A stretch of DNA of 64,000 nucleotides, from the NCBI RefSeq assembly GCF_007655135.1, contig NC_045128.1, forward strand, positions 31,280,811 through 31,344,810, written 5' to 3'. The position numbers were made by a program, and so were the translations under genes. Of the stretch, positions 55,382 through 64,000 are shown piece by piece; positions within the stretch are counted from its first letter, which is position 1; every line of letters begins with the position of its first letter. The notes under the pieces were generated by a model. It ran no database searches. It had not been told where the DNA came from and saw only the letters and a list, made by a program, of their open reading frames with translations. The stretch comes from Punica granatum. Its lineage: Eukaryota; Streptophyta; Magnoliopsida; Myrtales; Lythraceae.

Positions 55382-58300
55382 CCGAACTCTGTTAGCAAAC
55401 AACTGTACAAAATCTTCATTCGTCAGAGGGGTCTTTTCACCCGAAAAATATTACAATAGGAAGTTGAGTCATTTTCTATTGAGGGCTCAGATTGAAGAGG
55501 AGAAAATAAGATCGACACCTCTTGTAAATAAGGCCAAAATAAGAATGATTGTGCCCGAGGAGAAATTATGGCACAAGATATATGTACATATATATGTATA
55601 TATGTATAATGGTTACAAAGAGGTCCGTTTGGGTAAAGAAATTGGAAGGTAGAAAATATATAGGTTTCAAGAATTTGCACTTGTAAAAACCGAATTGAAA
55701 GATAATCATGAGGATGTGATCCGACGGTATATAAAGTTTCTATCGGATTTTATCCACAGTATGGAGATTCAAAATCTACTCAAAACACTTCGTGCCAATG
55801 TTGGACAGAATTAGGCTCGAACATTAAATTAATAAATATCTGTCATTTAAAGGAAAAAAAATGGAACATTGGTTTCAAAGAAGATGATGTTGTATATCCT
55901 CATTCAAAAGATGTACTTCGTGGTCATTGCTGTGCATGGCACAAGATGCTTCTTGTCTTTGTCAGTCCTGACTGAGGAATTTTCCTCACTCACGTCAAGA
56001 ATGTTTTTCTAGAATGTAATGACCTTTTGCCAATATTGCAGCGTCGAGACCAATCCTTCTCTCTGCTCGACAATTTTTATTTAAGGTTTTATATTATTTT
56101 ATATATAAATAAAAATAGTTTACAGAATCTTTGACCATTGTTCCTTTTATATTTATATATATATATATATATTTCGTTTATAAGAGGAAGGCCATAAATC
56201 TAATACAATAAAATAAAAACTCTTATAACTAGACATGGATAAATATTATATCGAATTTGAAAACTCTTAATTATCAGATAAGGCATGCGCTACTTAACAA
56301 TGTTCTCTCTATTTTTTTCTTTGTCGACTGCTATAGATGCCCATGAATTTTAATACAAGATAATGAAAATCTAAATTAAAGAATTCGGAAAATCCCATTG
56401 ATAGAGCAAAACCTAAAACCTTGAGTTTCTAAGCGATGGTGTCTCCTACGACATTACACCAGTTTCCCTGTTCTCATTGCTCTTAGAAAGATTGGGAAAG
56501 CAACTAAAAATGGTGTATCTTTTTTGGAGCTGGTCAACAATATATGACTGCTCTTATTACGGGTTATAGTGTCTCGATACTTTCTGTTTTATGCAATCCT
56601 GTATATATGTAACGCTATTGCATCAACAAAGATCAAGCTATTCAGCTCATTTGTTAATTGACAGCTCTGTTAAAAAAGCACGTAATTCTTATCTATTATA
56701 ATGGATTTTATGTTTGATTCCTGTTTTCAGATTTCAATTTTTTTAATTTCCGATTCTCTATTTTTTAGGAGATCCATAAACTTTGCTCGGAAAAGAAGTC
56801 AAACACCTTTTGCACCGGAAGCAAAGTGCTTTCCTTCCAAAATCATCTCTATTTTCACTTCTAATCTCTCGTGAGTCCGTGAAATCAGATTCCTCGCTTT
56901 TGTTTTTTTGAGCGGAGCATAAACATTTTTTCTTTGTCAGGCACATCGCGTGGTGATCATCAAATATTAAAGATATCATGAGTTCGTTGTCCCTTGCACA
57001 AAACAAGGGTCAAAAGTCCTCTCCACTGATGTAAGTTCACATTGGTGTCCTTTTTAAATCATAGGTTGCGTTTGATACATTGTAAAAATGTATTCCTACG
57101 AATATGGATTATCACCAATTTGGATTGCCACTAATTAAATTATCGATAATGTTGATTAGAAGTGTTTGGAGATAACGTGCATTGCCACGGCAATCAAGGT
57201 TGTTGGTACGATACGATATAATTAAAGACAACCTCCTTGTGAATCCAGACAATTTAACATAACATTACCCCATAAATCTACTTAAATTCCCTCGAGGTAC
57301 CAAACGTCAGTCTAGAGAAAAGAATGATCATTTTAAGGGTCCTAAAACAAGAAGCCACCTCACAGTTTTGACTAAACAATCGAAACTCAATCAACCTGAG
57401 TTGGTCCAGGTAGTTTGATACATGTTTTACTGAAACAAGGTCTTCTGTTCGAATCTTGTATGGAGAAAATCCACGTATCTTGGGAGAGTTATATCCTTAA
57501 TAGTTAAACCAGTTTGATCTAAGATTAGTCGAGGTTTTTTGGGTTTCCAAATATCAGGATGCAAATTGGAAAAAAAAAAAGATTGGAACTTGTCACTTCT
57601 CACTCCCACGCCTCAAATACTAGGCTCACGAATTTGAATTGAAGTTCTCGACAATCTTGCTTTGAGTTCATTCAACTCATCCAGGTCCAACTCATCGTCA
57701 TCATCATTCATCTTCCGGCAGAGGTTTTTCAGAATCAGCAGTTCCTCCCCCGTCGAAAAGCTCGGACGTCAACTTGCTGAGCTGAATTCTCTTTAGCCTG
57801 ATACTAATTCACGACAAAAGAACCAAGTCGAGCTGAACAGGTGCCTAACTATTTTTTTTTTAAAGAAAAACGAGCAACAACAACTTTGTCACGTAAAAAA
57901 AAGCTAGGGGAAAGCTAATTATCTGAGGATTTTTGCCTTACTAGAGCCCAATATAACAAATGATTAGGCAATCTAAACAATCTCATAATTGTTATCCTAA
58001 CGAAAGGGAGTAGTGATAATAAAATTAAAATTTTCCGTCGTTTAGATTTAAGTACGGTTGATAATAATTTTTCATGCATGTTGTCATTAAGCATCTAAAA
58101 ACCGTAACACCCCTCGCTACAGAAAAATGGTATAACCAAAAAAATATAAAAATATAAAAGGTTTCGAAATATATAGTGCCATGTGATAGTCTCTCTTGAA
58201 ATTGATTGAATCAATTTTAAATGACATTTCTTCTATTAGTTCTCCTATTACAGTTTTGGCTGACTAGGAAATATATTTCTCGTTGATAAAGGAGGTTCAT

Positions 58301-58899
58301 GGGCTTAGAGGAAATAAAAATTTACATCATGTGAAATTTTAAAATGACTACATTCATCTAATATAAAAAGGTTAACTGTCTTGCGTGAAATTTTGAAAGG
58401 ATCATTTAAAAATATTAACCTCGGTACGTATGGTGTTATTTGTTCATATATCATTCAATAGAATTGTGACTAATAAATACGAAGCGACTGCTCTCATATA
58501 TGTAACATGACCGTTAAGCATATAAGGCGAATCTTCATAGCTAAGATGTAGAGCCTTAAAGCTGTATTCATATGCACTACATATACCAAACCAAAATTTC
58601 TAAGACATGAGAATTGGGCCGGCCCAAATTTGTCGCTCCCACTGTGGGGAAACTAGGACATGTCTCTCAACAGTTTGCGCGCTCCAACAGAAGCGCACCA
58701 CCACGCCCGCCACCCAAATTCCCTTTTAATTTTATATACATGCAGAGAGCCGTTCTGATAATTTTTTTTTTGGACACTTTGCAGTTTTATTTTTATATTA
58801 TTTATTTTTTAAAGAACCTAGAAATTATAATTTTCAAAATGTAATAAATTTATATTATTAATCCGAAATTAAGATACATAATTATAAATAATTAAAACG
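55382..58899. other. Intergenic DNA, no gene recognised
   Basis: Only short open frames without motifs. AT microsatellite near 56154-56172. From about 58610 the sequence becomes part of a possible MITE (GGCCGGCCCAAATTTGTCGC...) that includes the palindrome listed next. Confidence 0.5.
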
Positions 58900-59018
58900 G
58901 ATCCATTTGTGACCTTACATGTTTTTTAAAAAAATTATTTACATAATTAATAAATAATTATTATTTATTAATTATGTAAATAATTTTTTTAAAAAACATG
59001 TAAGGTCACAAATGGATC
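58900..59018. repeat. 119-bp perfect inverted repeat (59-bp arms, 1-bp centre)
   Basis: The left arm starts GATCCATTTGTGACCTTACA and the right arm ends TGTAAGGTCACAAATGGATC. I compared the arms base by base through the A/T runs and found no mismatch; the centre is a single T at 58959. It could be the core of a foldback MITE, since about 58610-59165 on both sides reads like such an element (GCATCCGCAACAAGAAGG in reverse at the right). Confidence 0.93.
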
Positions 59019-61005
59019 TCAAAATGGGCCTCCATATTGTGAGAGAGAGGGACAAATTTTTTTTTTCAGGGGGACAACTCGGGTGAGGTGGCATTGTGTG
59101 GGGTACTTCAAATTGGCAATTGTCCCCCAAAGTGGACCTTCTTGTTGCGGATGCTCTAATGGATGCACGGACTTAACTTCTAAATGGAACCACCCCATGT
59201 CTTTCCTTTACTCTTCCTTTCAAAATACTTTGGCATAGTTTGGAAGCGCTGTTGCTGAAAGAAAATTAAAACCGAATTGCTGAAAAATAATTACTTATTC
59301 TTAAAAGTTGTTTAGGTGTTTGGTATGTTATTTTTTAAATCTGTTGAAAGTGACGGCATGATAAAATAAGTGTTTGGGAAACTACTTATGCTATTGCTGA
59401 TAAAAGATGAAATGACCTATAAGTACATTAACGAAGCACAATTTAGAATTTTGTACATTAGCAAATATCATATATCGATGAACTAATCTATAATAAATCA
59501 TACGCAGATAATGCATCGTGCATCATTTGAATGATAATAATTCAAACTGAAAAATGATGACACAAAATAGAATATTATTATTTATTATTAGACTAAAAAT
59601 GTTTTATTGTTCCAATAATTATCGAAAAGGTCTAGATGTTCGTCAAACTAGTAATATTATTGACCTGACTAGTTCATATCAGATTTTCAAAATTCTAAAA
59701 GCAAGTAAACCGTGATAAGTGATAGCACGTAAAGTCCGGAATTACAGCTGAATATGCCCGATAATTTAATACGGAGCCTTTCAGCATGGATTTATTTAAT
59801 TTGATCAAAGCAAATCATGGAGGATATGTCAAAGCATGTAGATGTACGAAAGCAGATCATCTTAAGTGTCGGGTTGATCCCATGACGATTTCAAAGGCAT
59901 ATAAATATCCCAAAGCAAATCATGGATGATGTATGAGAGCATATAAATAACTTAATCTCCTTCTCAGCTAGCTCTGACAGAAATAAAAACATCTTCATCA
60001 AAGCAGATCATGGAGCCTTCGAGCATGGATCAAAGATCCACTGATGGTGAAATTTTTACAACATTAACAGAGACGATAATAATCACATGAAAGATATATG
60101 TAAGAGGAATGTAAATATAATCGAGAAGAGAGAGACGTACTTATCACGGACTCAAGAGGGACGAATTTCTTGAGGGAGTATGCTTAACAGTAACGGCCTA
60201 TACAATATTAATAAGAGAAAAGAGTTAGAATTAATAAAAATTAAGGATAAATGTGGAATATGGAAGGAAGGGGGATAACACTGGAAATTTATAAAATAAA
60301 AAATATATAACTTGCGGTGGAATAAGCAAGTTATAAATGCAGCCCTTCCTCCGCTTTTAGTTTTTCACGGTGAGGTTGGAAAAGCATAAGCAGAAGCAAC
60401 CCCAAACATTCACTTTTAGAACAAAACACAGTTTGGGAAAAAGAAAACACCGTTTTGAAAAAGTAAAAGCACTCCCAAACCGACTCTTAATCGTTTTGAC
60501 ATGAAATTCTTCCAGATTTTCACCAGGTAATTCCTCTAACTGTTTAGTGACTTTATGTAATCTATAATACACATGCCATCCTACCTGAATTGTCCTTTGT
60601 AATATATCTAAAAGATGTACGACTCAATCCTCAGTGAAGTTTAAATTTAAATTGGGATCCATGCTCATGAGTCACTGCTTACTATAATTTTGACGATGAT
60701 GCATGTCAGAAAACTCAAGAAATACTAAAAGCACAATTTATTTAATTAAAAGGACTAAGTGAAAACAGATGTAAGCTTTAGGGCTCGAAAATATTGAACA
60801 GTTTGCCACCAGAACAAACCATACAGGGGCCGGACCATAGAAATTTTCGGAAAAATTGAGGTATCTAAACAAACCGCCCCCGCCCCGCTATCAAGTCTCT
60901 CCCTCTCTATCTCTGGTTTTATCCCTCCAACTAAAATTTCTGCTTTCTGCCCTGTGCTCTGTCCAGAACCTAGGCAAAAAAAAAAAAAAAAAAAGAAAAA
61001 AAAAA
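59019..61005. other. Intergenic DNA, possible MITE, no gene
   Basis: About 59220-60500 is bounded by phrases typical of small DNA elements (TTTGGAAGCGCTGTTGCTGA on the left, AAAGCACTCCCAAACCGACT on the right), but inverted ends do not align well enough to call. From about 60880 to 61005 lies C/T-rich leader of copy 6 and a poly-A run. Confidence 0.45.
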
Positions 61006-61240
61006 GAAGGAAATGGTGAAACAGTCTCAAAGAACAAGAAGAACCCAATCGCGAGGCCTCCCTCGAAGAGAGGTCAGATCGAAGTTCAGATCTAGAGGAG
61101 ACGCTCGTCTCTTTCTGTTCCTCCTCAATGGCGGCCTTCAGGGACGCCGCAGCTGGGTTCTGTATCCCCATTCTCGGAAAAATAGCTCCCTGCTTATTCA
61201 GAATTCCCCGAATACATACAGAGTGTAGTGTCATTACGAT
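61006..61240 (+). pseudogene. Copy 6 of the short peptide gene, start codon lost
   Basis: In the frame homologous to copies 3 and 4 it reads GNGETVSKNKKNPIARPP then SKRGQIEVQI, then TAG at 61093-61095. The ATG position is GAA (61006-61008) and the IFNLF segment is out of frame. A frame shifted by one, from ATG at 61013 to 61228 (71 codons), is open and resembles the shifted frame of copy 4. Flanks match copy 4 for several hundred bases, so copies 4 and 6 are closest relatives. Confidence 0.7.
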
Positions 61241-61610
61241 TATACATAAAAATGGATCTTAATTTCTGCTTCATCAATTCGCCCAGTTTATTTGTCTGTC
61301 CGTTTTATATTATATAATTTTTGAAGAAGATTAATAAGATGGAATGGAAGTTATGGGGAACTAGTCAAGTGAAGTAAGACTGTGAGAAGCACTGGGATGG
61401 ACAGGACACGAAGGAAGAGAGAGGATGTGAATTGGAAGCAAAACAGAGCCCACGGAGGGATTGTGGAGGAGGACGAAAGTAGAGGCAGAGGAGAGTGGAA
61501 GGCCTCCATCAGAGAGGCACAAAAATTCGTCAGTTACGTGTTTTATTTTTGTTCAGGAGTCGTCTTTTGTCCCCCGATTAAAATACTCAATTCTCTACGG
61601 TTACCACAGA
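61241..61610 (+). other. 3' flank of copy 6
   Basis: Homologous to 47270-47570 (see copy 4). Confidence 0.65.
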
Positions 61611-61714
61611 AGGGGAAAAAGTGATGAGAAATGAGAAATGAGAAATAAAAAAGTACACCGAAAATTTCACTTGTTAGAAAAATATTTTAAATTCGATATT
61701 TACTGGTTCAATTA

Positions 61715-61870
61715 AAGAAAGTGTAGCGCAGTAGTGCACGCTCTGATTTAGTAACTAAGAGATTATAGGTTCGATACTTAGTTAGAGTTTTAGTATCCCT
61801 CTATTAGCTATTAGAATTTTTATTTTATCGTACTAAATTCATAGATCTTTCTTTTAATCGAAAAAAAGAT
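61715..61870 (+). mobile_element. Probable tRNA-derived SINE
   Basis: An A box (TAGCGCAGTAG, 61724-61734) and a B box (GGTTCGATACT, 61769-61779) are about 35 bp apart, as in tRNA-type internal promoters. The A box opens with the GTAGCGCAGT motif common in plant SINEs. An AT-rich 3' part ends in AAAAAAAG. Flanking text AAAATTTCACTTGTTA (about 61657) and AAAATTTCGCTTGTTA (about 61874) may be a long duplication around it. It does not fold as a tRNA gene. Confidence 0.55.
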
Positions 61871-64000
61871 ACGAAAATTTCGCTTGTTAAAGTTGAAGTT
61901 GATATTGATAAATCTATACTTTTTCCTTAAAATAGAGAAAGATAACAATTTCCAAACCCTCGGTAGGGTGCAAACACCGGCATGTCCTTTTTCTTCGATT
62001 ACCAAAAAAAAAAATGAGGGGACGTTTGAGTCAAGAGGTAGGGTTGATAAAAAAAAAATCGACTGCCTCGAAAACCCAATTCGAGCGGCCTTTTACCCGC
62101 CCCCCCCCCCCCCCCCCGAATTTTTAGTTCGGTTAGATCTTGGTTCGATTCAATGTCCTGTCCTTTTCGGTTATGAGGATGGGGACGGGTTTCAAAATCA
62201 TAACCCCGAATACTCCGATCCACTCCGAGTTTGTATTATAATTAATTTTCTCAGCCAACCTAATGAGTACACTAAGCTTGCCTACAGTCCACTGCCTAGT
62301 GAGCCCTCATCAAAACCCTTCAAAACTCTAGACTTTCTTCAGTCGTCCGCTTCTTTATTGCAATTGCAAACCCTCATCTCCCTTCTCAATAAGCGTCCAC
62401 TTGTGCTCTATGTTCAAGCTTTCGCCTTTACTCTTCAGACTCACGACAATTCGTTTACTTTCTTCTTTTAATTTTTTTTGGCCTTAGCTAATTGATAAAG
62501 GTCGCTTGTTCTTGCTTTAAGTTATTGTTGGTTTTTTTTTGGATTTTTCCAACAATGCAGATGTCTTTGGATAATTTTCTTGGGTAACTAGAGAACTGAA
62601 CCATAAAAATCCGTAGCCATAAGTGGCCGTTTTCTTTACTTATTTCGGTTACGGTTCTCAGGGACGGGTTCAGAAATCCTTGAACCAACGAAAGTGTTGA
62701 ACCGTAATTTTACTCCAAATCGCCCCGAATCGAACCATGAACAACCTTATCAAGAGAAACCATTTAGCTACTAAGAAACCCACATGGAAAAATAGAAAAG
62801 AAAAGTATGGGTTTATAAAAAATTAAGCTCCACAACCTATCAGTTTGAACTTTTGTATTAGAGATAGGGTGTAAATGAGGCGAGACTATTTGCGAACGGT
62901 TCGTGCACGGCTTGACGAAAGCTCGAGTTCGGCTCGCTCCTGTTAAAATCGAGCCTGGCTCGGCTCGAGTTCGCCAGAAAGACGAGCCGAGCTCAATGAT
63001 CTTCACGAGCCTAAATGAACTTTGTTTTCTATGATATAGATATATATATATATAGGTATATGTATATGTATATATAAAGCCTCACTATATTCAGTACAAA
63101 GAAAATGTAAGCCTCACTATACTAAGGCCCATAAGTGTGGCCCATATGTCATATATATTAGCCCAACTACTCCGTTTCTATTAGGGATTTTTACCATATC
63201 TCATAGTTTAACTTTTTTTTAAAAAATTTATTATATATTTTAAAAATTGTCTAATATATTCTATGATTTATATTTTCCTCCAAATCTATGTCGACTTTGT
63301 ATTTTTCGTTAATAAATAATAAAAAGTATGAGAGAAAGTTTTAAATTAAAAAAATAATGATTGTATTGTTGAATTGCGCGAATAGTAAAGTTATATTAAC
63401 TTAAATTAAGTAAACAAAACCAAATTTCACGGAAAGCGCAGAGCGGACGCTATCAATCGAAGACGGCAGGTCCTCAACTCAACTGATCAGCCAAGCCAAT
63501 GAAATAAATAGAAGCTCCCCTTTCATCCACTCAACTGGCTTGTATTGTTTTTCTTTTTCTTTTTCTTCTAATTGTCAATCACCGATTTGAAATTGGAAAA
63601 TGGAAAACGGAGCAAGGTTAGTCGCCGACGTTAGGCCCCTCTCTTTCTTTCACTTCATTCAATCAAATCAAATATCTCGACGAAAACGACTTAACTTACT
63701 GCCATTAAATTTTCTGGGGATCATAGACCCCTCAAAAAGAGAAGAATTAGATAAAGAGGCACGTACTTATGTCTAGTATCAACAGTGTCCCCCACCCAAA
63801 ATGCGTAAACATGCTTTGAAAACATATGGGGTGATTGTCCGATTTCATCGGTGTTGATAACTGGAACAAATATATTATTATCTTCCGTACTATAAGGTTA
63901 TGTTTAGTATAAAGGAAAGGGATGAACTTCTTATTGTGATCTTTACATCTTTTTTCCTCGATTTGCATCAGGAAGCGCTAGGGACCATTTCTTGGATCTA
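61871..64000. other. Intergenic DNA with dispersed repeats, no gene
   Basis: The 195-codon frame at 61884-62471 runs through an 18-base C run (62100-62117) and repeat-like text (GATGGGGACGGGTTTCAAAA), so I do not accept it. About 62880-63015 is a common plant repeat rich in CTCGAGTTCGGCTCG / CGAGCCGAGCTC. TA microsatellites lie at about 63037-63078. Nothing else is supported. Confidence 0.5.
62100..62117. repeat. Poly-C tract (18 bases)
   Basis: An unbroken run of C. The other strand is a G run. Confidence 0.95.

Noticed and set aside
61715..61790. tRNA gene
   Set aside because: Has A and B boxes but no complete cloverleaf or matching acceptor stem; better read as a SINE.
61884..62471. 195-codon open frame
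   Set aside because: Contains the poly-C run read as polyproline and dispersed-repeat text; no motif, no conservation visible in the window.

Overview
The window looks like nuclear DNA of a eudicot plant. It carries Ty1/copia, Ty3/gypsy, PIF/Harbinger and CACTA-type elements with plant features (initiator-Met, Asp and Arg tRNA primer sites, spliceosomal introns, AT-rich intergenic DNA). I cannot name the species. No conventional large host gene was recognised. Most long open frames belong to transposable elements.

Layout. 1-9509 is the 3' noncoding part of a Tat/Ogre-like gypsy element followed by its roughly 3.1 kb LTR. The 3' part is full of tandem repeats whose units fold into short hairpins. 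At about 9625 the sequence switches to a 5'-truncated, inactivated copia element (to about 13440). 13441-21930 is AT-rich intergenic DNA with transposon debris. 22234-26650 is a nearly complete PIF/Harbinger transposon with a Myb-like gene and a DDE transposase gene broken by one stop codon. 31259-46323 is a nested pair: a young minus-strand copia (5.45 kb, flanked by TGAAG duplications) whose 3' LTR was hit by a younger plus-strand Athila-type gypsy element (9.6 kb, flanked by ATTAA duplications). 46324-64000 is mostly intergenic with MITE-like elements, a probable SINE, a 119-bp perfect palindrome and microsatellites.

The most interesting layer is what the transposons landed in. Between about 21.9 and 61.2 kb there are six recognisable copies, plus one 3' remnant, of a very short gene coding for a basic peptide with the core R-L-P-P-[KR]-R-G-Q-I-K-V-[KR]-I-F. 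Three copies keep an intact frame of 43, 48 and 75 codons; the others are decayed. Two copies (31.1 kb minus, 47.0 kb plus) were a head-to-head pair about 0.8 kb apart. They are now separated by the 15 kb nested insertion, which sits in the 5' leader of the minus-strand copy. A second copy was hit by the Harbinger element in its 3' region. The peptide family, its divergent arrangement and its decay route are the candidate undescribed system here; its function is unknown to me.
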